This document shows positions 13,101 through 24,536 of a stretch of DNA of 64,000 nucleotides, piece by piece; within the stretch, counting starts at the first letter, position 1; each line of letters opens with the position of its first letter. This DNA is from Dreissena polymorpha (taxonomy: Eukaryota; Mollusca; Bivalvia; Myida; Dreissenidae), in NCBI RefSeq assembly GCF_020536995.1, contig NC_068363.1:4973598-5037597 (forward strand), in the 5' to 3' direction. The notes under the pieces were generated by a model. The model did not search any database, was not told the origin of the DNA, and saw only the letters and a list, made by a program, of their open reading frames with translations. A program made the translations under genes and the position numbers.

Positions 13101-13557
13101 AATAATAATGTTGAGCAAATTCTTGGCTTTTACTGTGTAGTTAAAACATTTGGTGTTTTAAACCATCATATTGCTGGTGGTCTTGCCATTTATATTAAAA
13201 ATACTATTAATTACGAATACCTGGGAGTGAGCAACCAATTAAAACCGCATGGTAGCACGGCTATTGAGGCATTAGCAATTAAATTGGTTATTGATAAGAA
13301 CCGGCCAATTATTTTGGTCAATACATTGTATTTACTCAAGAGGATGTGATCTTGAAACTTTGGACGGCCTCTAACATCACAGCACTTCCACCTACAACTT
13401 TGAAACTTCAAATGTAGATGCACCTTGATGAGCCCTACACGCCACACCCATTTTAGGTCACTAGGTCAAAGGTTAAGGTCACTGTGACCTCTAAAAAAAA
13501 AAATCCGACAAGCTTTCGCAGCCGAGCGTGGCACCCGTTATGCGGTGCTCTTGTTAA
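10118..13557 (-). mobile_element. Bivalve interspersed repeat with internal ~123-bp monomers, split by a LINE
   Basis: The right end reads, on the minus strand, AACAAGAGCACCGCATAACG and then GCTCGGCTGCGAAAGC. The left end carries CCTCGAAGTTTTCTCCG and ACAGCCGAGC. Between them sit monomers with GGTCACAGTGACC, GACCTAGTGACC, GGTGTGGCGTGTAG, CATCAAGGTGCAT and AAAGTTGTAGGTGGAAG: three on the left side (10200-10610) and one on the right (13378-13495). The two halves are separated by a LINE fragment, so the LINE inserted into this repeat. Confidence 0.7.
10617..13352 (+). mobile_element. Non-LTR retrotransposon (LINE), 3' truncated: ORF1 zinc knuckles plus start of endonuclease
   Basis: ORF1 is spread over about 11300-12979 in more than one frame. 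At 11710-11910 the readable protein holds CCHC-type knuckles (CFN.., CPNTTSCCRCAGAHLSKKVHC, CANCGGQHSASYQGC, allowing frame changes), as in ORF1 of Jockey/I-like LINEs. The ORF1 C-terminal part (12440-12979) is open and basic. ORF2 starts at 12969, overlapping the end of ORF1, with an apurinic endonuclease N-terminus: LQIISFNVGGLTTNRH, then IHIVCLQETRF. The frame breaks off near 13349 and is followed directly by the flanking repeat, so most of the endonuclease and all of the reverse transcriptase are missing. Confidence 0.8.
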
Positions 13558-14209
13558 TGTATTATTATATCAATATTAATTCAAAGTTAGCTAAATTTCT
13601 TCACATGTCATGGTTTATAACTGTAGCTTTTAATAAGCAGCTAGAAAACCCCCAAAAAGTGATATACAAATTTATACTTAAATTCGTTGCGTGAAAATGA
13701 ATTGGGGTAGGCATACTCAAAGTCAAATTTCTTGAGATAGGAACAGTAAACTTCCTGCAATTCATTCAGTGTGTAAAAAATATGTTGTGTTAAATAAATA
13801 TGTACAATATATGCATTTCATCACACTACAAGTGACATAAAACGTAATTAAAGTTTCTTGTCACTGAACCATTTGTTGTCGTTTTTGCCATTTTATCCAG
13901 ATAAGTGCATATATTATTGGACATCAAAGGCACAATTGTCGTTCAATGCCCTTTTTAAATTCTGTACGTTTATTAAGTTAATTGTCAAAATATATGTTTA
14001 CCCCATTACAAAAAAACTATATATTTTGGGTATAGGGTTAATCCATAGAAAACGCCCAACTGAGTCAAGGTGTATTCAACCAAGTATAAAAAGTTAACCG
14101 GCTGGTCAAAAGTTGTAAAATTTTGCAATTAGTTGTGATATACAATTTACTTTGTGGAAATAATAACAAAGAGCGTTTCTGGAAAAGTACCCATTAGGCT
14201 CCCACTTCC
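13558..14209. other. Intron of pseudogene A, nothing recognised
   Basis: AT-rich sequence without recognisable exons, terminal repeats or RNA-like folds. The short open frame near 13858-14097 has no recognisable content. Confidence 0.4.
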
Positions 14210-14472
14210 TTAATATCTTAGTTAGAAGGTGAATTTTCAAGCGGTTCCGTAGTGTAATGTTTATACGCTCGCTTCACATGTGAGAGGTTCAAGGTTCAAG
14301 CCCCAGTAGAATCAGATTATTTTATTTGTGTTCTATGTTAACTTTTTGTTTTGATGTAGATATTTTAGTTTAAATAAATATGCTGTTTTATTGTAACCAT
14401 TTTTTGTTTTTATTATGCCCATGAAATATATGTGTATGAGGGTGGGGGGTTCGTAAACACATTAAAACCTTC
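14210..14472 (+). mobile_element. tRNA-Val-derived SINE, copy 1
   Basis: The head at about 14242-14314 follows a tRNA layout: GGTTCCGTAGTGTAATG (box A region), an anticodon arm CTCGC-TTCACAT-GTGAG with anticodon CAC (Val), and box B GGTTCAAGCCC. It continues into an unrelated body with TTTGTGTTCTATGTTAAC and TTTTATTATGCCCATGAAAT. A second copy with the same head and body lies 580 bp downstream, so this is a SINE rather than a tRNA gene. Confidence 0.7.
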
Positions 14473-14792
14473 TTTGTTCCACTATCCTAGCAACCACCTA
14501 GTTACTAATAAAGGCGCTATAGAGCGCGAAGCGCGACACGTATTATTAGTTGTAATAATGAGTCTTGATAAAGAAGCAGCCGCTTATCAATGAGGATCAC
14601 CATCACAGCACCCCAGTCTCATTACTATCAAGTCCTCCTACAGGTTCTTTTTTAAGAACCACATATAGAAGGCCGCAGGCCTGACCCGTATGTTGCCAGT
14701 GGTATGGACCCTTTGGTATGGACCTTTAACCCCGCTCACTATCCAGCGTTTAAACTTCTGGGTTTACATTTAAACCGACCATTAATAGTTTA

Positions 14793-15056
14793 TTAATATC
14801 TTAATAAGAAGGTGATTTTTCAAGCGGTTCCGTAATGGTTACACGCTCGCTTCACATTTGAGAGGCCCAAGGTTCGAGCCCCAGTAGAATCAAATAATTT
14901 TATTTGTGTTCTATGTTAACTTTTTCTTTTGATGTAGACATTTTAATTTAAATAAATATGCTGTTTTATTGTAACCACTTTTAGTTTTTATTATGCCCAT
15001 GAAATATATGTGTGAGAGGGTGGGGGGGGGGGGGTCGTAAACACATTAAAACTTGT
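14793..15056 (+). mobile_element. tRNA-Val-derived SINE, copy 2
   Basis: Same organisation as the copy at 14210-14472, with GGTTCCGTAATGGTTACACG and box B GGTTCGAGCCC, the same body and the same GTGGGGGG-type run near the 3' end. Both copies begin at TTAATATCTTA, so they may be a duplicated segment rather than two insertions. Confidence 0.7.
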
Positions 15057-15270
15057 TCATTTCATATCAATGAGTACTCAACCTGTATCGTAAATGAGCA
15101 ACGTAAGAATAAGTTCAGAATCATCTCCCCTTGAGTTGAGAAAAATATGAAACTACGCTTACAAGATGAAGATTTTTTAAAACCTACACAGTTCTGATCT
15201 ATTAATGAAAACTGCACACGGATGCCAGTAAAAAAAGGAAACCAATATAAATAAAATGAACTATGAAATA

Positions 15271-15382
15271 TTTGGGGGTTACAACACAAAATCATAGATA
15301 ATGGTTATTTGGGAGTTATAACACAACATCATAGATAATGGTTATTTGGGGGTTATAACACACAATCATAGATAATGGTTAT
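15271..15382. repeat. ~40-bp tandem repeat, three units
   Basis: Three copies of a unit with TTTGGGGGTTATAACACA and ATCATAGATAATGGTTA, differing at a few positions. Confidence 0.9.
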
Positions 15383-16859
15383 ACCAGTATCTTTTTCTAT
15401 GTTGTTAAAATTAATCGACCAATATATTAATATTTACAGTAGAAAAAAATCGTTCCATGTAACTTCATTGAGTGCCTTTTACACTGAAATTCCCGACGTC
15501 CTTTGATGCTTTGCATCAATACTTATCTTGTATTCTAAGTGTGATACGATTCGATATTCCAACAATATTCTTTTAATACGATGGTGATTGCACATTTTAT
15601 ATTATATTAACTGGTTCTCATTATATTAATAATATTTTCCATACTTTCAGAACGTCAACAAGAAAAAAGTGTTGTAATATTGTAGAGTTATCTCTATAAC
15701 ATTAATAGGAGGATAAACAATGCAAACACATCTCGTTAGTTCGTTAAGACACACTTTTTATAAATTTAAATAGGTTGTGTTCATTTGAAACGATTGAAAA
15801 AGCTTTAGCCTAATTTTGAAAAATGGGATTATGCAATACCGAACAACTTCAGTGCTTTCAGCGCTTTGAGTATCGTCTATTAACATCAAAATAATCGATT
15901 GTGTTGATAATATCAAGCCGCCATCTTCAATAATAAGGCTTTTCTTGAGCCTTGGATTCTGATTCCCAATTTCAAGACTCGCATGCTACAAATAGCCCTT
16001 TAACTGAAATCGCAAAAAAGGTTAATTTCTTCGACCATTACGAAGAAATGTCGTTCATGCTCTCACATACATTTTGTGCCATCAAAAGAAAATCCTTCCA
16101 GATTTGGAAGGTTTTTAAATATTTTTTGTTGTTCAAGTATTATATTAATATAGTGACTGTGTCAACACTTTTTTTCCAACGAACTGTATCATGTGCGAAC
16201 GTTTTATCAAGGGAATGCACACTATCTCTATACATGACACAAAAAGAACTCACGACTCAACAAGAACCTACCATCGAAGTTCCTAGTTGATATGAGCATA
16301 AGCTAGGACTTAGTTACTGTGTTATCCATTGTAAGAGAATACAAAAGACATCGTCAATAAACAATAGTGTGATTTAACCCAAAGATAAGTGTATATATGC
16401 TTTGCTCTTGATAAGTTCACATCCGTACTCACTTATGGCATGCAAAAGATCCCTTCACCTTCACCTTGGCTCCGCTTGCTGTCCATTGAAAGCCCTTGCC
16501 GGGTACCAGTCTAATGGCGCTAGCTGGTGGGATAAATGACGCCACGCGGATTCTGAAATGAAACAAATCATTTGTTTCGATTTAAGCATACTGATACCAT
16601 TTATCACGTGGCTTTACAGTCGATAGAAATGGAATTTGTGATGTGATTTTTTTTTAGTTTTTCGGATTATTAACCGTAAAAACCATCTTAAAAATTATAT
16701 TAAAACATGTCAAACGTGTTGAATTAATGTAACAGAAACCAATTTTGAGGAAAAATAACGCGGAAAGAAAAACAAAAGGTCATATCTCCATTATCGGACA
16801 ATACACAAATCATAAACGCCATTACACACATCACGGACAACTCGTGCAGTGGTATCTAC

Positions 16860-18100
16860 AGTTCTATTGGCGATGCGAGCGGAGGGGTGAGAAAAGACTT
16901 TACAAAGACGGCCAGGTGTGAACTATACGTAGATTTCGTTACCCATTTTCATCCACTCAACATGGCGTACACTCCGAGTCCTTATTGTATGTGGGATTCG
17001 GCAACAGTCCGCCGCCAGGGTCCCCGTTTGGTATGCAACCGCCGTGGGCGACAGAGTTATTGCAAGAAATAAAGGGATCTAGTCAAAAATTAAATCACTT
17101 GACAGAATAGAAAGAGCATCAGATCAGCAGTAAGCTCTCAGAATTGTAAATAAAGCTGTCCGACATCGACAAAAGGGTTGCAGACACGGAACACGCTACC
17201 ACGTTTATAACTGCACAATACGAGGATACATCCACAGCGCTGAAAGAGGTCACAAGGCGGATAAAAACTCTCAATGATGTATGTAATTCACATGGTGAAA
17301 ACGTTTAGCGATGAGAAATCCAAGACAGAGAACAAGCTCATAGAGAAAACCATGAAAGATAATTTGGCATCCCGGAAGAATCGCCCGGCACGCGCGCGGA
17401 CTGCAAGGCAACGGTGCTCAACGTGCTTAACAAAATTCTCGATAAATCCGCCAAAGCACTTCCAAGATATGGCTCCGGACACAATTGCCGGACAGACGGA
17501 CGGAAGGACGGAAAGACGGAAGGACGGCAAGACGGACGGACGTATGGACAACGCCAAAACAATATCCCCCCGCCTATGGCGGGGATAATAAACTCGTATG
17601 ATATTGTGTTCCTATGTGAAATCTGGATACGAAGTGACGCTTGCCTAAATTTAGATGTCAATTGCTACACAAGTGAACAAAACACGGGCTACACAAATTA
17701 AATCAATATTAAATGAACATGGTTTGAGTTCAATATGGATTTCTGGGGAAATCGATGACAACTGAATAACTCTTGTAAGACAAAGGATATATAAGTACTT
17801 TCAAAAATGGTACTCTGACATAAATAATTCATCGAAACTAACAAGTTGTTCAAAATTCAAATATACATTTACCCGTGAAAATACTTAGACGTAGTCAAAG
17901 GAAATTACCTTAAGCGATCACTGGCTCAATTGCGAACGTCATCACACCAGCTTGCTATAGAAACTGGGCGATATTCGAATACTCCGCAAAATAAACGGCT
18001 TTGCAATTTTTGCAATGTGAACGCGGTAGAATCGGAATATCATTTTTTTTTTAGTTTGACCAAAATATAAGGATTTGTTGCCAAATTTTTGCCAGTGGCC
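16860..18100 (+). mobile_element. Internally deleted LINE with a foreign repeat in the middle
   Basis: The 5' part (about 16960-17440) reads as an ORF1 coiled-coil region in broken frames: MAYTPSPYCMWDSAT, LSDIDKRVADTEHATTFI, YEDTSTALKEVTRRIKTLND and ARADCKATVLNVLNK. At 17450-17590 a GACGGACGGA-type repeat is joined on. Then comes an endonuclease scrap (YDIVFLCEIWIRSDACLNLD, 17596-17660) and the ORF2 C-terminal knuckle region (LAQLRTSSHQLAIETGRYSN, then RLCNFCNVNAVESEYHF, about 17925-18050). The reverse transcriptase core is absent. It lies in the intron between exons 3 and 2 of copy A. Confidence 0.75.
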
Positions 18101-18406
18101 TTCTGTAAATACAGTTATCGCACTTATAAATTCAGAATAAAAAATGTGCTGAATAATTTTGCAAAATTCGTATTCTTTGCAAATAATGGTTAAACAATGG
18201 TGTGAATGGTGTGAACAAAGATGTGCAAATAACTTGCTCTATGCATGTTGTTGTCTGAAGTGAAAGGTTAAAGATCAGGAGTTGGCCACTGCTGCCCACA
18301 TACTTACTTTTCGCTCTGTAATGGACGCCACTAGCCTTGCCTCTGATGTCCGGAAATGTAGTCGTGCTGGCCACCTTGGTTATAGCCTTCAGTGCTATTG
18401 TATTAA

Positions 18407-20251
18407 CTACAAAATATATGCATAAATAACTGCATTTATCGAGACATTTTTTCGGGTCTCTCTTTCCGCCAGGGGCTTGCACTTGGAGAGGGGTAACAGA
18501 TCATGCCGGAAGTGAGCAGGTTAGAATTGTGTGTGTCCTTGTTTTGTTTATGCAGTATAAAGAATGTAAAATTACATGATTCGTATAATTCCAAATATAC
18601 AGCTATGGGATTGTAGTACTAGGAACGGTTCTTTGGGATCATAACAGTCTACTTCATAGAAGAAACTAATACAAATCTAGTATACTTTAACAATATTACA
18701 TTAAATTTTTAATCAATATTGGAAGACGACAATTACAAAATTGTCAACATAGATAGTCTACAAAGTCAATAAACAATGCAAATAGTTATATAATACGTCA
18801 CTTCCAATAGGAGTGTTCGGTTCGCATAAAATTTACCTGCCAAAACAAATTCATTTATTTTTCAGTTTATTGAACATATTATTACAGTGTTTGGGGTATC
18901 TATGCAATGGCATGTGAATAAGAAAACACCAGTATTTACCACACTTGAAATGATTCCTGGAGCAATGCAATTCTTAAATGAACTATTCAGACAAATAAAA
19001 TCTTTGCAAATTTGAGCCTTGACTTGTCCTATATATTCCCAGAAAAGGTATGACCCCAAACTACCACCCCGTTTGCCAGGATCGGCTTTACAATTGAGTA
19101 AAAACAAAATTAAAATACTATTAAATGTCAACTTTTCCAATATAGCATTGGTAACCTTTTATAGCATTAATAGATTTTTTTGCTTGAATAGCCAACTAAG
19201 CTTTAGACTTGGATAAACTTAATTTATGAGTAAATAGTAAATCCATGTACTTGTTCACTTATGTAAAATTTACACGATTTCCATTATTGAACCAATACAA
19301 AGTGATTGTGCAAGTTATGTCCCTTTGCCTTGTATTAATGCTACACTTAAATTCAGTGATGACATTGTTATCATGACACGCACGCGTAAATTTCAGTAAA
19401 TAGAGACAATTACCCTATATAGATTTTCTTTTTAAACTTTTTTTTTTGGATTATGTCAAATAGTTTATAAAGCAATATCCCATCATAGACCTTTTGGAAA
19501 TCAACGTTTAAGACATAAAGCATTTCGCTTGGTTTATTTATATATGTGTATACCATTCTTTGTTATACGAATTTGTTATCAATTTAAGAATAACCGTTCC
19601 AAAAGTCTTCCAAAACCGTTTCGATTCATCTTATTCGCAGAATTCTTTGGACCTAGTTCACAGTCGTGAATGTACACTATTTTTTAATATTGTATACGTT
19701 ATATTTATCAAATAAATACTTCTATAATTTGTCGGTTCAATTTTGAAACCGCATTTGTGTCAGGAACAAATATGCTTTCGCCCCACATGTCGAAGATACT
19801 CATGTATTAAGAATGTCATAAAAAGCGAGCAAAATACTGGACACATAAAACATGAGCGGCGTTTTTTTATATGAAACTCTGAACCTATACCATCAAATCC
19901 CTGCGCCCTTCCTATTTTTAATTCTTAACACTTATCATTATTTATTCGTGTGTGATAGGACTATTTAAAACTAAATCATATTCAGGTAATTCAGCTTCTT
20001 CAGAAGATCTAATCAAGAGCATATTTTCTCGAAATAATACTACATTAAAATAATTTAACAAATTACTTTGTTTGATTTGGCATAGCATATTTCTCATATA
20101 AAGTTGGGCAAGATCCTTTCTTGTTCTTACACATAAATTTACAATTTATTTTTTCGTTAAGGTAAATGTGCAAATCCTCCATTGAGCTTGTGAAACGGAA
20201 TTTTGTCAAAGCTTACGATATTCCAAATATCACATTCATTTTCCCCCATGG
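18407..20251. other. Intron/5' region of copy A without assignable exon
   Basis: The part nearest exon 2 (about 18600-18680, GGAACGGTTCTTTGGGATC) matches the corresponding part of copy B (34640-34680), confirming the duplication. The remainder is AT-rich. No counterpart of B's signal-peptide exon could be recognised. Confidence 0.45.
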
Positions 20252-20827
20252 TTAAAGTCCCCGTTCGCGGAGATATATATGGGCAGAATCGTAAGAAAAC
20301 GTGTTTTTATTGAGGATATCACTGAAAATCCGGTTGAAATCGGTTGAAAACTAACAATATAGCGATTTTTATTTTGGGGTCGAGTACGGTACTGTAAAGT
20401 ACGAAAAGGACCTAATTAATATTCATGATTCGACACGTTAATTCAAACCTAAACAAACGAAATTGCGGAAACGGGCGAATTTAGCGGAGAGAAGGTAAGA
20501 AAAAATGCAAATACATCCGTTACAGACGGAAACTGAGTTGCAACACTACGTTTTTGCTAATTCTATGTATTTATCTTCCATATGCTAATAATGTACAGCG
20601 AAAGCTAAATATAGATATAATTTGCATTACTCGCGGTGCTGCAATGATTTTCGCCTTTTGTATTTTTAATCATTTATATATTATTTTATTGAATCAAAAC
20701 CGATTTTGACCAGGTTTTCGATGTCAACCTCGATAAAAATATATTTCAATGAATTAATGTAAAGTTTATTTCTGGCTATACGATTTATATGCAAAACAAC
20801 GATCTTTTTCGCGAACGGGGACTTTAA
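20252..20827. mobile_element. TTAA MITE with 14-bp perfect terminal inverted repeats
   Basis: Left end TTAA-AGTCCCCGTTCGCG and right end CGCGAACGGGGACT-TTAA. The TIRs are a perfect 14 bp, flank a 568-bp body, and have a duplicated TTAA target. No transposase is present. The TTAA duplication suits piggyBac- or Kolobok-type mobilisation, and the sequence differs from the other TTAA families in the window. Confidence 0.85.
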
Positions 20828-21535
20828 TCTTGCCGTTCATTAATGTTACGTCGTTTGGTTCTATTATCGGCTTTCATGCTTCAAGCAGCAGTTTTATTAA
20901 GTGATACTATTGATTGAAGAGCCTGGTTTATATCTACATGTACAGTAATTGTATTGTAAACTATCATACGTTTACGTATTATACACATTATTGTAAACAT
21001 AAGTCTCAACATTTGTCTCCATAAGTGCATCAATCCATTTAACTGTATCAAGTTAAATATTATCTTCAGTGATGTTATTAATAATGCAATGAGAAAAAGT
21101 TAAATGAACATTCATGTTACTATTTTTTTCCATGAACGATGGAGCACAAAAAAGAAACGTTCGCTTCGCTAATGAAATATATATTAAACTTCGTAACAAA
21201 TTGAAATTAAACAGTTGAAATAATGTGATAATCAACTAAACTAGCTCCATTTTGTGTAATGTATGTAAACTTACCATTGACACGCCACTTGAGTATATGA
21301 ATTTCATGGGCGGAGCATAGTTCTAGTAAAGTTTTACCGAATGAATGATACAATTTATCCTTTTTATATCTAGGCAGCTCACAAATGCCTGTATCTTATA
21401 TCTTTATAGACAAACATACCACGTTAAATGTTTATTTTCAAAAGTCCAGGTACAAAGATAATCCGGTTGCCTTATGTAATATGTAGCTTCGAAACACGGG
21501 TTTTAGCTTACATTAATTGTTCTACACGATTATTA

Positions 21536-22230
21536 TATTGTCGTTAAAATACGATGTTTAAATCGTTGCGACATTTGTTTTCAATACTATATTTGGCGGA
21601 AATGAACGGATGCGATTGATTTTTAGCGAACAGTTTTGAACGTTGAGTTTTATTGACGCTGATTATAATTAACGCGTCAGGTCATGAAGGAATTAATACA
21701 CATCATATGTATGTATGAAACCAGTCTAAACTGATTGTCTTTAACAGTATACCAAGTGCACATACTATGTTTTGCCAGTATGCATGAATGATAAATTGAT
21801 ACATAAATTCAGGTATTGGTACTAAGACAATTTAATGTTCTTGAAGAAACTTTTATTCGATTTTTGGTTTAAATTGTATACCTCGTATTTTAAAGACTGC
21901 AATTGTGCGCATGAACGTCTTGTAGTAAGTCACGTGTACAGGTATCAGCCGACTAAACGTCCTTTGTATGTAACCGGCTCTTTCGTATTCTTTTCGGAAT
22001 GAATAAAGTAATGTTAGCCATCACATTGTGCATTAGGTTAAAAGGAAGTTAATATTTCCCACATGCAAACGTTTGCCGTAAGAATGTTCAAGTGCGGGAA
22101 GTTTAACTGCTCAAGTTCATGAGGAAAGAAACATGAATTTAATACCGTTTTACTTCGATCTTCAGATCTGCAGATACACCGCATCAAAACTAAAGTTAAC
22201 TAGTCATCCATTTTTAATATAAATATTTAC
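21536..22230 (-). promoter_or_regulatory. 5' flank of copy A, homologous to the 5' flank of copy B
   Basis: Blocks such as ATCGTTGCGAC, GGAAATGAACG, TTTATTGAC and TATGCATGAATG occur in the same order here and at about 37680-38310 upstream of copy B. The conserved order fits a promoter or 5' untranslated exon carried along by the duplication. No TATA or initiator was assigned. Confidence 0.45.
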
Positions 22231-22256
22231 GAATTGTATTGAGTCCACGGCTGTTT

Positions 22257-22535
22257 TTTGTGATGAACGCTACTGGTCATTAGCGTACCTGCGTCAGAGG
22301 CTACACGTTATTGACGACCCTTCGCAAGACGTTTAACGTCAATGGCTGTTTATTACCAGAGGCAACCCGTCATTTGCTTTTCTTTGCCAGACGCTACACG
22401 TCATCGGCTGTGCTTTGCCAGGGGATATTCTTCATTTGCTGTTATTTGCCAGAGGCTACCATTCATTTGCTGTTATATTCCAGAGGCTAACGTCATAGGC
22501 TGTTTTTTGCCAGACGCTTCTCGTCGGCGACCAAA
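22257..22535. repeat. ~33-bp degenerate minisatellite
   Basis: About eight units with TTTGCCAGAGGCTAC(A/C) and GTCATTGGCTGTT variants. The open frame running through it is a consequence of repetition. Confidence 0.7.
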
Positions 22536-22669
22536 GATTACTCTGTATAGCCAACCCTTCGCCACAGGTTCACGTAACTGGCGGCGTTATGCCGGAGGAA
22601 ACATGTCGTTTGCCGCCTTATGCCAGAGTGTGAACATTGTCTGAAGCTTCTGGCGTGTTGACGCATATC

Positions 22670-23200
22670 ACAGTCTAAATCGAGGCGTTTGATGAGGTTG
22701 ACAGCTTCACCTTTATCGGCAGCATCATGGACAACGATGGAGGAACGGATGTAGACGTCGGAACCCGCATCGGCAAAGCACGAACAGCCATCCGTAAGCT
22801 GAAAAAGATCTGGCGATCCAGCGCGAAAGGCATAAAAACCAAGGTGCTCTTCATTTCTATTGTGAAGACAACACCACTGAGACAGAGACATGGAGAACCA
22901 ACGTCACTTAATGAAACAAAAACAAGTCGTCATGATCACCTGCATATGGAAGATCTTTAAGATCCGCTTGCCAGACAATATGACACGATAATACTTTGGG
23001 GGGAGAACAAAGCAGAACCCCGTTAAAGAAGACATTCTTCTGAGACGTTGGCGATAGATATGCAACACCACTCGCAATCTGCATCCAATACGACAAGGCA
23101 ATCTATCACATGGTTACCCCCGGGGAAGTGGATCGGCGGCCAATATTCTAGAAAGTACTACAGGCAAATATGAGACCTTACACCAAAAGCAACATGTAAT
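22670..23200 (+). mobile_element. LINE 3' fragment (reverse transcriptase C-terminal region)
   Basis: Reads as DSFTFIGSIMDNDGGTDVDV, then RIGKARTAIRKLKKIW and IKTKVLFISIVK, followed in other frames by NPVKEDILLRRWR and TRNLHPIRQGNLSHG. This is the region downstream of the reverse transcriptase seen in RTE/CR1-like elements (VDSFTYLGSIVDNDGG...). It is frame-broken and 5' truncated, and lies in the gap between copies A and B. Confidence 0.75.
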
Positions 23201-23863
23201 TAACCGCCATAATCCGTGACTCACGCAATTGGCACTTATTTGGCGGTAAAATGTATCACTGTATCACGTATGTAACACATTGGTTTGCTATTACAAGACG
23301 GAACCATACATGTATGTCTCTTCTTCATTCGATGAAATAACTGTCTGAAGAAGTATCTCCAAATAATGTATAAACGGCGCTCATGCAAAATAATTGATTC
23401 ACAAGAAAAATCCAGAATAATACTACTCAATAAAAAGAAGACTGAAAAACAACTGTGTATTCCTTTACGCATTTTTTATATATAATCGTATTGACTTAAT
23501 AAACAACCACGAGTTAATTTATATACACGTCAGGTTTGTCAGTACACAAACGGATTAATAGATAGATATACTAACTAGATCGATTGCTAGAGAACGGCAT
23601 CCGTTGAAACCTTTCAAGTGTTTTAATTAATCTTCCGAGAAGTAATGGTCGCAAACATAATCATTGCACTAACGTTTTTGCATGAATACATTTAATATAT
23701 GGTAACGTTGAATATAAATTTGTATCCTTACTGGAAACGATTTGAATTAATATAAGCGTATCCCACCAAGAATATTGTTATGGCTCTATAAAACCCATGC
23801 AAAACATGCACGAACAAACATGAATGCAAATACAGGAAACACTCCAAGCGTATAATTCACTCT

Positions 23864-24087
23864 CCATTTATGCCTAGCGTCTATAAAAAGGCCTTGGCAA
23901 ACAGCGAAGACCCAGATGAGACGCCGCACGATACGGCGTCTCATCTGGGTCTGCGCTGTTTGCTTAAAGGAATTTCTGTAAGAAATATTCTAATTATAGA
24001 AATAAATATACTAGACATCCCTAATTTTGGAAATAAATTGATCCAATTTAGAAGGATAGGAGAGTCACCTTGGCATAAAAGGGTTAA
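23864..24087 (-). mobile_element. Hairpin MITE, CCCATTTATGCCTAG family (copy 1 of 4)
   Basis: The ends are CCATTTATGCCTAG and GGCATAAAAGGG-TTAA. A perfect central hairpin is built on GACCCAGATGAGACGCCGC and its complement, followed by ACAGCGNAGACC/GCTGTTTGC. It is in the opposite orientation to the copies at 48630, 50914 and 60648. The TTAA target and CCC start suggest a piggyBac-type non-autonomous element. Confidence 0.85.
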
Positions 24088-24536
24088 AAAGTTCAAGAGT
24101 GCCAGGCTACTGTTGTCGATCTATATGTATACCACGTGATCAGTGAGCAGACGTACAAAATGTTAAAATATGACTGCAAATATTTGCAGACAACGGATCC
24201 TCCTCACTAGGTTGTTGTTGTTGTTTTACTCATAAAGGTACTTATGCATGGATCTTCGATAATGAATTGCCCTGCATCTTACGTTAACAAATATTTTTCT
24301 AACTGCAAACAAAACAGTACACCATAAATCGCGAACATACATGTGTAAATTGAGTGTATAGATCTACGAAGTCCAGCTTATTGTTTTGTATTTGATGTAC
24401 ATGTAGATTTACTGGAACGAATGATAATATCATCACCATCAAGACTTCACACACCAATAAGACTTAAGCTCTGATAACGCCGATGGTGTCTTCAGCGATG
24501 GTGACGTCGTCAATGTTGTCGTTGCCGATCTTGACG

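Larger units (their letters stand above)
176..18406 (-). pseudogene. LBP/BPI family copy A (tandem duplicate, decayed)
   Basis: Eleven exons, named by homology to copy B: 18308-18406 (2), 16433-16552 (3), 5412-5485 (4), 4734-4891 (5), 3879-3960 (6), 2447-2535 (7), 1821-1999 (8), 1117-1173 (9), 599-769 (10), 367-434 (11), 176-218 (12). Exons 13-15 would lie left of the window, and no convincing exon 1 was found. Recognisable pieces are FPDIRGKASGV, SVSVRKCTSSVGS, AFDKFLLDYSMLQAP, NGATDRMLYFYIS and LFNGVAPVMDV. Signs of decay relative to B: exon 2 is one base shorter; exon 4 has an in-frame TAA where B has a Lys codon; about 20 codons of exon 5 are read in a shifted frame; exon 8 lacks one base near its start; the exon 10 acceptor AG is TG; the exon 12 donor GT is GA. 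Exon 6 carries an 18-base in-frame duplication (ATKAVMATKAV). Sequencing error could explain single indels but not the two lost splice sites as well. An atypical transcribed gene is less likely. Confidence 0.85.

Noticed and set aside
14242-14314. Functional tRNA-Val gene
   Set aside because: The acceptor stem does not pair well, the head continues into a repeated body, and a second diverged copy lies nearby; better explained as a SINE.
18862-19140. Minus-strand frame with a signal-peptide-like start (MEKLTFNSILILFLL) followed by ADPG, considered as exon 1 of LBP/BPI copy A
   Set aside because: After ADPG there is no resemblance to the family's mature start, and no phase-1 donor at the expected point. 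The stretch may belong to a repeat.
21256-21310. ATG followed by a good donor (CAATG-GTAAGT) on the minus strand as a first exon of copy A
   Set aside because: It encodes only about ten residues with no match to copy B; it could equally be a chance donor or a non-coding exon.
22342-22644. Open frame of 100 residues as a small gene
   Set aside because: It lies in a ~33-bp minisatellite and reads as repeats of the same few residues.
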